From NCBI GenBank assembly GCA_021325235.1, contig JAJPHN010000009.1, positions 1 through 64,000 on the forward strand: a stretch of DNA of 64,000 nucleotides. The letters are read 5' to 3'. The position numbers and the translations under genes are program-made. Each line of letters begins with the position of its first letter. Within the stretch, counting starts at the first letter, position 1. Below are positions 1-8,830 of the stretch, piece by piece. A model generated the notes under the pieces. The model saw nothing but the letters and a program-made list of their open reading frames with translations, made no database searches and was not told the origin of the DNA. The DNA is from Terriglobia bacterium (GTDB lineage Bacteria > Acidobacteriota > Terriglobia > Bryobacterales > Bryobacteraceae).

Positions 1-125
1 GTCGTGTGAAAGTCGACTGACATGAACGGCGAAGGAAAGCTACGAACGAGCTAATGAGATCCGGAATTCCTAGCTATGAATGGCACAGTCTTGGCGGGCA
101 GGTCAGCGGCATACATCCCGCCGCC

Positions 126-155
126 TTGACGCGTTCCCAATAAATTCGATAGACT
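126..155 (+). promoter_or_regulatory. Putative sigma70-type promoter of the TonB receptor gene
   Basis: TTGACG at 126-131 and TAGACT at 150-155 are separated by 18 bases, a fair match to -35 and -10 boxes. The start codon at 178 is preceded by a strong Shine-Dalgarno GAGGGG at 167-172 with a 5-base spacer. The remaining bases 1-125 contain stops in all three plus-strand frames close to the left edge, and I see no gene or structured RNA in them. Confidence 0.45.
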
Positions 156-177
156 ATGAAGACTTCGAGGGGATTCT

Positions 178-3100
178 ATGCTTCCAGCCTTTTCGCGGCT
201 CCTGGTCTTCGTGATTCTGCTTGCTTCGGCGGCTTTTGGACAGGCAGTTTTCGGCAATATCTCAGGCACGGTTCAGGACCCATCCGGAGCAGCGGTCCCG
301 AACGCGGCGATCACGATCACAGACCTGGATCGAGGCACGGTTTATAACGTGCAAAGTGCAGCTGATGGTAATTTCTCTCAAACTCACTTATTAGCCGGCA
401 GATATGAAATAAAAGTAAATGTACCGGGATTCGGCTCGTACACGGCTAATGCGACGGTCCAGGTCGATGCAACTACGCCTCTCGATATCAAACTCTCGCC
501 TGCAAATGTGCAAACGAGCGTCGAGGTTACCGATGCAACCCCTCTGCTTACCACCGATCGCGCAGAGATCGCAACTACTCTGACCGGCGCTCAAGTACAG
601 CAGCTGCCTGTTCTCGACCGGAACGTTACGAACCTCATTCTTACGGTCCCTGGAGCGCAGTTGAATAGCTGGCAACATTCAGCAGCAGAGAATCCACAGC
701 AAGGCATCCAGGTCAATGTCAATGGATTGTTTTTTACATCCAATGGTTTCCTTTTGGACGGAACGGAGAACAACAGTGCCATTCTTGGAATCGCCGTTGT
801 CAATCCGAACATCGATTCGTTGCAGGAATTCAAGGTTTCGACAAGTAACTATGATGCCGAGTTCGGATCGGCTTCGGCAGCCTTGATACAGGCAACGACT
901 AAGTCTGGCACGAATCAGCTGCACGGCTCTCTTTTCGAGTATCTCCGCAATAACTTCACGAATGCGACCGATCCCTTCACGCAATTGAATCCGCCACTGC
1001 GCTGGAATCAGTTCGGCGGATCCGTAGGCGGCCCGCTGATTAAAGACAAGCTCTTCGGGTTCTTCGATTATCAGGGAACCAGGCGGCGCACCGGTGGATC
1101 GATTTTGACCACTGTGCCCACTGCGGCGGAGCGAAATGGGGATTTGAGCGCGCTGCTTGGAAATTACATCTGCGCAGACGGAAGCGTGTCGCCTTCGCCC
1201 TGCGCCAATCCCAAGATGGTTCCGACAACTGAGGGGGGCACGATCGCCGCTCGCGATGGAATGGTTTTCGATCCGAATACCGGGGCTGCAAACGGTTCGG
1301 GGCGCGAAGCATACACGGTTCATGGGCAACCGAATATCATTCCGGTCGCGGCCCCGATGCAGAAGCTGCTTTCTCTCGTTCCACCGCCGAACAACGGCAC
1401 CAGTTACTACAACAATTACATTGTGGGTGAAGTGCAGCGATTCGATAGCGATCAATATGACGGCCGTGTTGACTATAACCTGAGCACGAAAACGCACCTG
1501 TTCGGGCGGTACACTCTCGCTAACTTCAATAATTATTCCCCGGCCGCGTTCGGCGATGCCGGAGGCGGCCCCAGCGCCTTCAATTTTTCAGGGGATTCAA
1601 TTGACCGTAACCAAAGCCTGGCTCTTGGACTGGATCATACCTTTACGCCAACTCTGGTCACTGACGCGCGTTTTGGCTTCTATCGCTATCGGATTCGCGT
1701 ACAGCCGAACGATTACGGAAGCACACCTGCTGCTGATGCGGGCTTGCCAGGGCTGAATACCGGTTCACCCACAACCAGCGGACTCCCTGCACTCTACATC
1801 AATGGGAATGGCGGCTTCAACTTCGGTTACGCATTGGGGGTCAATCAGTGTAACTGTCCACTGAAGGAGACCGAAAATCATTTCCAATGGGTAAATAACT
1901 GGACCAAGATTTCGGGTGACCATACAATCAAGTTTGGCGCCGATATCCGGCGTGCCCAGCAGCAGCGTATACCAAGCGATCTGCATCGCTCCGGTGAGAT
2001 TAACTTCAATGTGTCCGAAACAGGTGATTTTGACGTAGATCAACTCACTAACGGGTTGGCCTCGACCGGGTCCGGACTCGCCTCTTACTTACTGGGATTG
2101 CCAGCGACATTTGGCCGCTACTACACTGCCTATGACTACTATCCGGGACTGCGTGAAACGCGCCTGTTTTTCTTTGCGCAGGACTCCTGGCGTGTAACAC
2201 CCAAGCTCACGCTCAATTACGGAGTGCGATACGAGAATTATTTGCCACAGGTAGCGGCCAAACCAGGGGGCGCCGGCAGTTTCGATCCATCCACGGGAGA
2301 AGTGTTAGTGGCCGGCGTCGGAGACGTGCCGCGTAATCTCGGCGTGAAGCCGTATAATCTGGGTTTCCTGCCTCGGATCGGGATTGCGTATCAGGCGGCT
2401 GAGAAAACCGTTATTCGCGCGGGTTACGGAGCGAGCACGAATCCCGGTGGTCTGGGCTCTGTTTTCGGGCAAGGGGCTGATTATAATCCGCCGATCACAA
2501 ATCCGCAGAGTATCAACCAGTCGAACATCTATTTCGCGCCTTTCAACTTATTGAACGGGCCGCCCGCTCCGGCCAATCCCCCGGTCGGCAGTAATGGCCG
2601 CTACTTGCTACCGGACGGCATCGGAATCAACTACTTCACTGACCCGCTCGATTCATATCGCATTCCAACTGTTTATTTCTGGAACTTCACCGTCCAGCAG
2701 CAACTAACGTCCAGCATGGCGCTTGAGGTTGGATACGTCGGAAATGTCGGAAGGCATCTGTTTGAATCGCTCAACAGAAATCAGGCCGTTCCCGGTCCGG
2801 GCGATGTCGATCCGCGGCGTCCGTTCTACAATCTCTTCGGACTCGAACAAGGGATTTACCAGTACTGCAATTGCGACAACTCGAACTACAACTCGCTGCA
2901 GGTGAAGTTACAAAAGCAGTTTTCACGAGGGCTTGATTTCCTGCTGACTTACACCTGGGGCAAAGCGCTCGATTACCAAGGGGAAGGTGGCGGCGGATCG
3001 CCTTCAAACGTCTATAACGGCCGGAACGATTACGGCGTCGCGTCATGGGACCGCGAACATACGGTCACGCTGACGCACAACTTTGACATTCCGGTCGGCC

Positions 3101-3597
3101 GGGGAAGGCGCTGGAATCTGGGAAATAACGCGGTTGCCGATGCAGTGCTGGGCGGATGGCGTCTGAGCGGTGTGCATAGTTTCGCATCGGGATTGCCGTT
3201 TACACCTACAATCGCGAACGCTCCGCTGCTCAACGATCCTGATTTTTCGCAGGTTCGCGCGGATCTTGTAGGCAACCCAAACGTTGCCCATCCGAGCGCA
3301 AGCTTGTGGTTTAATCCGGCTGCGTACACAGCTCCCGAGCAGCCGTTTCGTCAGGGAACAGCGGGCCGCAACACACTCCGCGGGCCGGGCCTCTGGAATT
3401 CCGATCTCTCTCTTTCGAAAAACCTGATACCGAGCGAACGCTGGAAGCTCGAGTTACGGGCCGATGCATTCAACGTGTTCAACCGCGTAAACCTTGCCAA
3501 CCCGGCGAGCCAGATTGATGGCAGCGGTCCTGGGCAGATTACGGCGATTCAGGTCCCGATGCGGCAGATGCAATTCGGCATGCATCTGCAATTCTGA
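178..3597 (+). CDS. Oar-like TonB-dependent outer-membrane receptor
   Basis: This 1139-residue protein has a signal peptide (residues 1-21, cleaved after AAFG), a carboxypeptidase-regulatory-like beta-sandwich at about 25-105, a plug-like region at about 115-260 and a long beta-barrel ending in a terminal Phe (MHLQF), the usual outer-membrane C-terminus. The family imports or binds large ligands, often oligosaccharides or peptides, using TonB energy. It is common in many copies in Acidobacteriota. No TonB box could be assigned with confidence. Start choice rests on GAGGGG five bases upstream. Codon use is visibly more AT-rich than the downstream genes. It stands alone and converges on cysE, with 13 bases between the stops. 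The substrate cannot be told from sequence. Confidence 0.93.
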   Translation: MLPAFSRLLVFVILLASAAFGQAVFGNISGTVQDPSGAAVPNAAITITDLDRGTVYNVQSAADGNFSQTHLLAGRYEIKVNVPGFGSYTANATVQVDATTPLDIKLSPANVQTSVEVTDATPLLTTDRAEIATTLTGAQVQQLPVLDRNVTNLILTVPGAQLNSWQHSAAENPQQGIQVNVNGLFFTSNGFLLDGTENNSAILGIAVVNPNIDSLQEFKVSTSNYDAEFGSASAALIQATTKSGTNQLHGSLFEYLRNNFTNATDPFTQLNPPLRWNQFGGSVGGPLIKDKLFGFFDYQGTRRRTGGSILTTVPTAAERNGDLSALLGNYICADGSVSPSPCANPKMVPTTEGGTIAARDGMVFDPNTGAANGSGREAYTVHGQPNIIPVAAPMQKLLSLVPPPNNGTSYYNNYIVGEVQRFDSDQYDGRVDYNLSTKTHLFGRYTLANFNNYSPAAFGDAGGGPSAFNFSGDSIDRNQSLALGLDHTFTPTLVTDARFGFYRYRIRVQPNDYGSTPAADAGLPGLNTGSPTTSGLPALYINGNGGFNFGYALGVNQCNCPLKETENHFQWVNNWTKISGDHTIKFGADIRRAQQQRIPSDLHRSGEINFNVSETGDFDVDQLTNGLASTGSGLASYLLGLPATFGRYYTAYDYYPGLRETRLFFFAQDSWRVTPKLTLNYGVRYENYLPQVAAKPGGAGSFDPSTGEVLVAGVGDVPRNLGVKPYNLGFLPRIGIAYQAAEKTVIRAGYGASTNPGGLGSVFGQGADYNPPITNPQSINQSNIYFAPFNLLNGPPAPANPPVGSNGRYLLPDGIGINYFTDPLDSYRIPTVYFWNFTVQQQLTSSMALEVGYVGNVGRHLFESLNRNQAVPGPGDVDPRRPFYNLFGLEQGIYQYCNCDNSNYNSLQVKLQKQFSRGLDFLLTYTWGKALDYQGEGGGGSPSNVYNGRNDYGVASWDREHTVTLTHNFDIPVGRGRRWNLGNNAVADAVLGGWRLSGVHSFASGLPFTPTIANAPLLNDPDFSQVRADLVGNPNVAHPSASLWFNPAAYTAPEQPFRQGTAGRNTLRGPGLWNSDLSLSKNLIPSERWKLELRADAFNVFNRVNLANPASQIDGSGPGQITAIQVPMRQMQFGMHLQF

Positions 3598-3610
3598 GCG
3601 GCGGGTGAGT

Positions 3611-4270
3611 TTATCCGCGCGCTTGGCCCACTCGCTCGTCGAGCATCAGCCGGAGCAGGGCTTCCAGTTCGCGGATGCGATCCGTCAGTTGCTCGAGGTC
3701 GGCCGGCTCGGATTCAGCGGCTGCTGCCACCCGTCCGTGTTCGAGAGCGCCCAGATCAGTTCCGCGCGCCTTTACGACGCGCCCGGGAATGCCAACTACA
3801 GTCGCGCCGCTTGGGACGGCGTGCACGACTACGGAGCCGGCGCCGACTTTAACATCGTCCCCGAGCGTGATGCTACCAAGCACAGCCGCCCCGGTGCCGA
3901 CGACAACGCGGTTGCCGAGAGTTGGATGCCTTTTCCCGCGCTCGTTGCCCGTGCCGCCGAGCGTGACACCCTGGTACAGGATCACGTCGTCCCCAATTTC
4001 GGCCGTTTCGCCAATGACTACTCCGAAACCATGATCGATGAACAGCCGTTTGCCGATTACGGCCCCTGGATGGATCTCAATGCCGGTCAGAAAACGAGCC
4101 AGCTGCGAGATGATGCGGGCGATCAGGTACATTCGCCGGCGATAGAACCAGTGCGAGACACGGTGAAGCAGAACAGCGTGCAGGCCCGGGTAACAAAGCA
4201 GGACTTCCAGGGCATTCTTGGCGGCTGGATCTTCGCGCTGGATGGCGCGCACGTGGTCGCGTAGGGACAC
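3611..4270 (-). CDS. cysE: Serine O-acetyltransferase
   Basis: The enzyme transfers acetyl from acetyl-CoA to L-serine, the first step of cysteine synthesis in the cytoplasm. The left-handed beta-helix hexapeptide region begins at about residue 63. The family signature [11 protein letters not shown] carries the probable catalytic His80, and [12 protein letters not shown] follows in the acetyl-CoA-binding helix. I chose the GTG at 4270 (219 residues) because AAGAGAG lies nine bases upstream. An in-frame TTG at 4300 would add ten residues but has no ribosome site. The C-terminal tail of about 40 residues is predicted helical. It follows the permease gene by 57 bases, so cotranscription is possible but not shown. 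Confidence 0.93.
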   Translation of the reverse strand: MSLRDHVRAIQREDPAAKNALEVLLCYPGLHAVLLHRVSHWFYRRRMYLIARIISQLARFLTGIEIHPGAVIGKRLFIDHGFGVVIGETAEIGDDVILYQGVTLGGTGNERGKRHPTLGNRVVVGTGAAVLGSITLGDDVKVGAGSVVVHAVPSGATVVGIPGRVVKARGTDLGALEHGRVAAAAESEPADLEQLTDRIRELEALLRLMLDERVGQARG

Positions 4271-4327
4271 TCGACTATTCTCTCTTACTACAGATGACAA
4301 GCGGTTATTTCAGGATGCCCGGATCTG

Positions 4328-5317
4328 CTAGTCAATGTAAGCCAAACCAAGAGCTACGCTTCCGCCAGCAAAGCAGATCGCACCTAAAATCAGCAAGATG
4401 CGAGTCCACGGCCGCGAGTTTCGGTACTCGCCCCAGCGAATCATGGCCAGCAACATCGAAACCGGTACGGGAAGCAGGGCTAGGCCAAACAGCAACGAAC
4501 TCGGCAGCGCCGCCGTTCCGCTTGCATTGAGCGCCGCTAGCAGCAGGATGAATCCGAGACTCCATAGGCCGCCGGCCCAGATGCCGGGGAGGTGGAAACG
4601 CCATCCGCCAAGCTTGTAATGGGCATAGCCGATCGGATTCCCTACTAATTTGATGTGCATGAAGAAGAAATCGTAGACCGGCGTTGCAAACAGCATCCCC
4701 CATGCGAAGAAAACGGCGGTAGCGTATGGTCCTGGACCGAATTCCGGGTCGGCGGTGTGCCGAAGCATCCATTGCACGAGAGCGAACGGAATACCTGCCC
4801 AAAGGGAAAGCCCAATGCCTTTGCCCCAGGATCTGGTGCGTGCGCCAGAACGCAAGCTTCGAGAAGCCGCGCCTGCGGCGATGAGCGCCACGCAAAGAAT
4901 GACGATACCGGATATCGCCCATTCAAAGCGCAGGAAGCGTAAATGCGTTATGCCGATCAGAATGGCGGCCGTGCCAAAGCTGATCGGAAACGCAGCCGCC
5001 ATTCCCAGCAGTGAGGAACTCACGAGCAGGAGGAGGATCCCGAAAGCAGCGATGGCGCCGGTTGCAAAAACCCATATTTCCGCGGAGCGTCCGGAGATGA
5101 GCAAACGGTCGTTAAACGACATTTCGGGGCCGAGCGTGCCGAATGTGTAGGCGGCCACAATCGCCACGAGCAGCGCGCCGATGCCGAAATCGATGGCGAA
5201 CAATTCAAACCGCCAGCGAGCTTCTGCAAATTTGTAGAAGCTCGGCCAGAGGCTGAAGCACAGCACGGCTCCGATCAGCGCTAACAGAGCGGAAACGTAC
5301 GTTGCGGGCAGCAGCAC
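4328..5317 (-). CDS. Multispanning permease, DMT/GRP (RhaT-like) type
   Basis: The 329-residue protein is nearly all hydrophobic, with about ten membrane segments in two similar halves, as in the drug/metabolite transporter superfamily. The arrangement and the Gly/Ala-rich helices resemble sugar-type GRP or rhamnose permeases more than EamA exporters, but no diagnostic substrate motif is visible. The start is GTG without a clear ribosome site. It lies 39 bases after the tyrosine autokinase gene on the same strand. A role in the uptake or export of a small sugar or metabolite is only an inference. Confidence is high for a membrane transporter and low for substrate. Confidence 0.7.
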   Translation of the reverse strand: MLLPATYVSALLALIGAVLCFSLWPSFYKFAEARWRFELFAIDFGIGALLVAIVAAYTFGTLGPEMSFNDRLLISGRSAEIWVFATGAIAAFGILLLLVSSSLLGMAAAFPISFGTAAILIGITHLRFLRFEWAISGIVILCVALIAAGAASRSLRSGARTRSWGKGIGLSLWAGIPFALVQWMLRHTADPEFGPGPYATAVFFAWGMLFATPVYDFFFMHIKLVGNPIGYAHYKLGGWRFHLPGIWAGGLWSLGFILLLAALNASGTAALPSSLLFGLALLPVPVSMLLAMIRWGEYRNSRPWTRILLILGAICFAGGSVALGLAYID

Positions 5318-5356
5318 GCGATCGTCCGAGTGCGAATCAGCGAAGGAGCGGCCAGA

Positions 5357-6388
5357 CTAGCGTTTGGCCGCCGGTTCCAGAGATTCCACCGTATTTCCCG
5401 GTGGAAGAGCGGGCTTCTCGTCGGAACTGTAGTAATAGCTGTGATAGTAGGAGTAGCGATTATACAGTTCGTTGTGATTCGCGCCATTGACGACCACGCC
5501 GAGCACATTGTTTTCGCAAAGCGATTGGACGGCGCGCGTGATCGAATCGTAGGTGGTATTGCCGATGCGGACCACCAGAATCGTGCCGTCCGCCATGGTG
5601 GACAGAAGATTGCCGTCCGCAGCGAATAAGAGCGGCGGGCTGTCGAGAATCACCCAGTCGAAATGATCGCGCAGGGCCTCCAGCAGCCGGTTACATTCAG
5701 GAAGATTCAGCAGTTCCAGCGGGTTCGTGACGATCTCACCGGCGGTTAAGACATAGAGATTCGAATCGGCGATGTGGTGGAGCATGTCGCCGATACGAGC
5801 CTTTCCGCGGAGATAATCGGTAAGGCCGGGCGCCGGACTGATTCCGAACAATTTGCTGATACTTGGGCGGCGGAAATCGAAATCGGCCAGAAGAATACGT
5901 TTTCCGGTGAGCTGAGCCTGCGAAATCGCCAGGTTGGCCGCGGTAAACGACTTGCCCTCCCCCGGTGAGGCGCTGCTGATCACGATCGTATGCAAATTCT
6001 GCGAACTCTGCAGATGGTTCAGCCGGGTCCGCAGGCTGCGGAACTCTTCCGAGGGCGCATCTTTCGGACGAGCCGGGTTCATCAGCAACGTATCGTGCCC
6101 CGGAGTAAACGGAACAGAGCGGCAGTTGACGATGAGCTCTTCGAGATTTTCGAGATCCCGGGTGGTTGAGGAACTCGCCTCGACGCCGTAATCGGTTGCC
6201 ACCGGAGCGTAATTCAGTGCAGCTGCAGGCGGATAGGTGACCGGAGCGGCGGCAGGGGCATCTTCTTCCGCACGCGGAGTCTCCGGCTGCACCTCGGCAT
6301 CCGGAACCGCCGGCGGAGTGGGCCGCTTCACCGGCGTCTCTGTCTTTTCAGTGGCTGCTTTGCGCAGCGCGTCGTGTACTCGGCTCAT
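5357..6388 (-). CDS. CpsD/CapB-type tyrosine autokinase (BY-kinase) for exopolysaccharide
   Basis: This cytoplasmic kinase of 343 residues controls exopolysaccharide polymerisation with its Wzz-like membrane partner. Visible motifs are Walker A SASPGEGKS (139-147), the second Walker-A-like motif LLADFDFRRPS (166-176), Walker B WVILDSPP (245-252) and a C-terminal tyrosine cluster (Tyr309, 312, 314, 315, 318-320), the usual autophosphorylation site. Residues 1-85 are Pro/Ala/Glu-rich and look disordered. The N-terminus MSRVHDALRKAA is typical of kinases accompanying exosortase-linked EPS loci. The gene follows the Wzz-like gene by four bases. The DFDF of the second motif differs from the commoner DADLRRP. 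Confidence 0.93.
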   Translation of the reverse strand: MSRVHDALRKAATEKTETPVKRPTPPAVPDAEVQPETPRAEEDAPAAAPVTYPPAAALNYAPVATDYGVEASSSTTRDLENLEELIVNCRSVPFTPGHDTLLMNPARPKDAPSEEFRSLRTRLNHLQSSQNLHTIVISSASPGEGKSFTAANLAISQAQLTGKRILLADFDFRRPSISKLFGISPAPGLTDYLRGKARIGDMLHHIADSNLYVLTAGEIVTNPLELLNLPECNRLLEALRDHFDWVILDSPPLLFAADGNLLSTMADGTILVVRIGNTTYDSITRAVQSLCENNVLGVVVNGANHNELYNRYSYYHSYYYSSDEKPALPPGNTVESLEPAAKR

Positions 6389-6392
6389 TTTT

Positions 6393-8021
6393 CTATGCCT
6401 TACCCATGTAGTAGTGAATAATCGAACCGGCCATGATTAACAAGCCGACTATGGTACCCGCTGCCCAGCTCACCCACATGACCTGCTTACGGCGCTGCAC
6501 AACGACATCGTTCTCCAGAAGCGGCACGCTGCCCAGGACAGGAAGCTGGCTGTACAGCCGCGCATCTTTCAAGGTCTTGAGCGAAGTGTCTTTCATCTCG
6601 CGGAAGCCCACAATCAAAAGCCCGAGCACCAGACCCACAACCGCTCCAATCGGAATGATCAGATACCGCTTCGGCTGGCTGGGCGAGCTCGGAAGAGAAG
6701 CAGAGTCGAGCAGTTCGATGGTTTCGCCCTGCTTGCGACGATTCAGCTCGATCTGAGCGAGCGAGTGCTGGCGTTGGATTTCCAGCTGGTCATAACGCTG
6801 CTTGAGGATGTCATGGTCCCGCTGCAGTTCGGCGTACTCTTTCTGCCCCGCAGGGAGACTTTCCAGACGGCTCTGGTAATTACCGAGCGCCGCATCCACC
6901 GTAGATTTTTTGTCGCGCAGGCGTTTGGCCGCCATCTCGTTGGCTTTGATCTGCATCTGCAGATTCTGCACGGCCGTTTCAGCTTCCCGCCGGTCGCGGT
7001 TGACGGCGAGTGTCATGCCGGTGTTATCGGAGGAGGAATCCGCGGGAGCCTCTTTGAACGCATCCTCTCGCTGCTGCTTAAGAACTTTCAGGCGATCGCG
7101 AGCTCTCTGCAGATCGGGATAGGAGTCCGTATACTGCTTCTCCATGTCGGCGATCGAGGTCTGGAGCGCGCTGATCTCGTGATCGAGCTCAACCACGCGC
7201 TGGCTCTGGGCCTGGGTCTGCGGGGTCTCCTTCTCGACTTCCTTCAGACGGTCTTTGGCCGTGGCCAGCTCCGATTCGAGCATCATGTGCTCGGTTGCAT
7301 TCTGCGCGATGGCATCGGACACGGATCCGCCACGCTGCTCGAGGGCCATCATCTCGGCCAGGTTGCTTTGAGCTTCATCCGGGAGGCGTCCGGCATTCTT
7401 GGCGCGAAACTCGGCCAGCTTCTGTTCGTTCTCATCCAGATCGTGCTTGGTCTGTTCCCAACTTGCCTGAATAAACGACGCCGCCTGCTGTTGCGCATCG
7501 AGCGCCTCGCGGGTGCTCGCATCCACAAAACGCGATACGATGTCGGCGCAGACCTTCTGGGCCAGATTCGGATCCCGATAAGCGAAGGAAATCTGCATGG
7601 CCGGCAGATTTTTGCCGGAGACGTTCGTCACACCTTCAACCGGCTTGATGTGAATGTCCTTTCTCATCTGCTCGATGATGTCTTCCATCGGAGCGCTCTT
7701 CTGCTCCTTGGGATAGAGACCGAAGGAGGTGATGATGGTCGAGAGCGTATTGTGGCTTTCGATGCTCTGGGCCATGCTGTTGACGCGGTCCTGCTCGTCC
7801 TGAGCCGTAATGTCCGGCACAACTTCGGTCGAAATCTGCTGGGGAACGAGGCGGATCAGCGCCGTCGAGACGTAGGTGTCGCGCCAGAGATAGGCGACTA
7901 CGGTCGAGAGCACCAATCCGGCAAACAATGGGCCCAATAACCACCGGAAATTGCGCCGAAGAATCGAGAGATAGTCCTCGAAGTCCAGCGGACGGCGAGG
8001 TACAGAAGCCTTATCAAGCAT
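6393..8021 (-). CDS. Wzz/GNVR polysaccharide chain-length determinant
   Basis: A 542-residue inner-membrane co-polymerase. There is one membrane segment at about 28-50, a large periplasmic region dominated by long coiled coils (about 165-420), a second membrane segment at about 455-480 after a Pro-rich SLPSSPSQPKR motif, and an additional hydrophobic segment at the extreme C-terminus (about 515-537). It should set sugar-chain length and stimulate the kinase encoded four bases downstream. The extra third segment is unlike enterobacterial Wzz and resembles EPS regulators of PEP-CTERM loci. The Wza-like gene lies 63 bases upstream on the same strand. Confidence 0.92.
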   Translation of the reverse strand: MLDKASVPRRPLDFEDYLSILRRNFRWLLGPLFAGLVLSTVVAYLWRDTYVSTALIRLVPQQISTEVVPDITAQDEQDRVNSMAQSIESHNTLSTIITSFGLYPKEQKSAPMEDIIEQMRKDIHIKPVEGVTNVSGKNLPAMQISFAYRDPNLAQKVCADIVSRFVDASTREALDAQQQAASFIQASWEQTKHDLDENEQKLAEFRAKNAGRLPDEAQSNLAEMMALEQRGGSVSDAIAQNATEHMMLESELATAKDRLKEVEKETPQTQAQSQRVVELDHEISALQTSIADMEKQYTDSYPDLQRARDRLKVLKQQREDAFKEAPADSSSDNTGMTLAVNRDRREAETAVQNLQMQIKANEMAAKRLRDKKSTVDAALGNYQSRLESLPAGQKEYAELQRDHDILKQRYDQLEIQRQHSLAQIELNRRKQGETIELLDSASLPSSPSQPKRYLIIPIGAVVGLVLGLLIVGFREMKDTSLKTLKDARLYSQLPVLGSVPLLENDVVVQRRKQVMWVSWAAGTIVGLLIMAGSIIHYYMGKA

Positions 8022-8084
8022 AGATTGAATCAGTAGAGTCCATTAAGTTAGAGAAACTGTTGCACACAGCGGTCCAAAGCCCGC

Positions 8085-8756
8085 CTAGTTGGGCACGATC
8101 ACGTGATCGCCCGGTTCGAGCAGAATATTCTGCTCCATATGCTTGCCCTTGATCACGTCCTTGTAATTGAACGGAATGCGTTTGGTTCCGCGGAGCACAT
8201 AGATTTTTTTTGCATTCGCGAACGGTTGTAGTCCGCCCGCTTCGCTGATCGCCTCGAGAATGGTAGTGGGAACCACCAGGGGATATTTCCCTGCCCGATT
8301 AATCCCACCGTCCATGTAATATTGTTTGCTGCCGACCTGGGCAACCGTCACAGTCACCAGCGGCTGCCGCACGTATTTGGCGAGTGCGTCGGTGATTTCC
8401 TTTTCGACCTCGTTGGGCGTCATTCCGCCGGCTTTCAACTGTCCGACCAGCGGCAAGGTGATCGTCCCGTTCTCCTGAACCGTGGCCGGACCTGAGAAAC
8501 GCGCTTCGCCCCAAACCTGGACATTCAGTACATCGGCGGCACCGATTTTGTAAGAACTGGAGTTAACCGGTTCGGCAGCCCCTGCCGGCCGGGCTGGGTT
8601 GGGATTGTTAACCGCCGGCTGCTGTGTATTGGGCTGGGTCTGCGGCATGGTCGGAGGCGCCACAGGCGTTTCCTGCGCCAAGGCGGCTGACGAGAGGCCC
8701 AAAAAGATACTGAGGCCCACCGGTAAAGAGAGTCGAGTAAGGTTCGATCGGATCAT
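8085..8756 (-). CDS. Short Wza-like polysaccharide export lipoprotein/periplasmic protein
   Basis: The 223-residue protein has a signal peptide (to ALAQ, residue 28), a Pro/Asn-rich linker, a Poly_export domain at about 70-145 (KIGAADVLNVQVWGE onward) and one SLBB domain at about 150-220. It is clearly shorter than classical Wza (about 380 residues), lacks the C-terminal amphipathic helix that forms the outer-membrane pore, and has no lipobox cysteine. It probably forms the periplasmic part of an export channel. It is the first gene of the wza-wzz-kinase set. The 74-base leader upstream is AT-rich (around 8775-8800) and may hold the promoter, but I could not fix the boxes. Confidence 0.9.
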   Translation of the reverse strand: MIRSNLTRLSLPVGLSIFLGLSSAALAQETPVAPPTMPQTQPNTQQPAVNNPNPARPAGAAEPVNSSSYKIGAADVLNVQVWGEARFSGPATVQENGTITLPLVGQLKAGGMTPNEVEKEITDALAKYVRQPLVTVTVAQVGSKQYYMDGGINRAGKYPLVVPTTILEAISEAGGLQPFANAKKIYVLRGTKRIPFNYKDVIKGKHMEQNILLEPGDHVIVPN

Positions 8757-8830
8757 GATTCGGGAGAACGAGGTTTATTTCTCAATATCCTTGATTTTAC
8801 AAAGTTTTCGCGCCACCGTGGGCGTCGCAG

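Noticed and set aside
679-1497. Long open frame opposite the TonB receptor
   Set aside because: Antisense to a well-supported gene, Arg/Leu-rich without motifs, a by-product of GC-rich codon use.
6765-7940. 391-codon plus-strand frame opposite the Wzz gene
   Set aside because: Composition is a mirror of the coiled-coil gene on minus, with no ribosome site and no motif.
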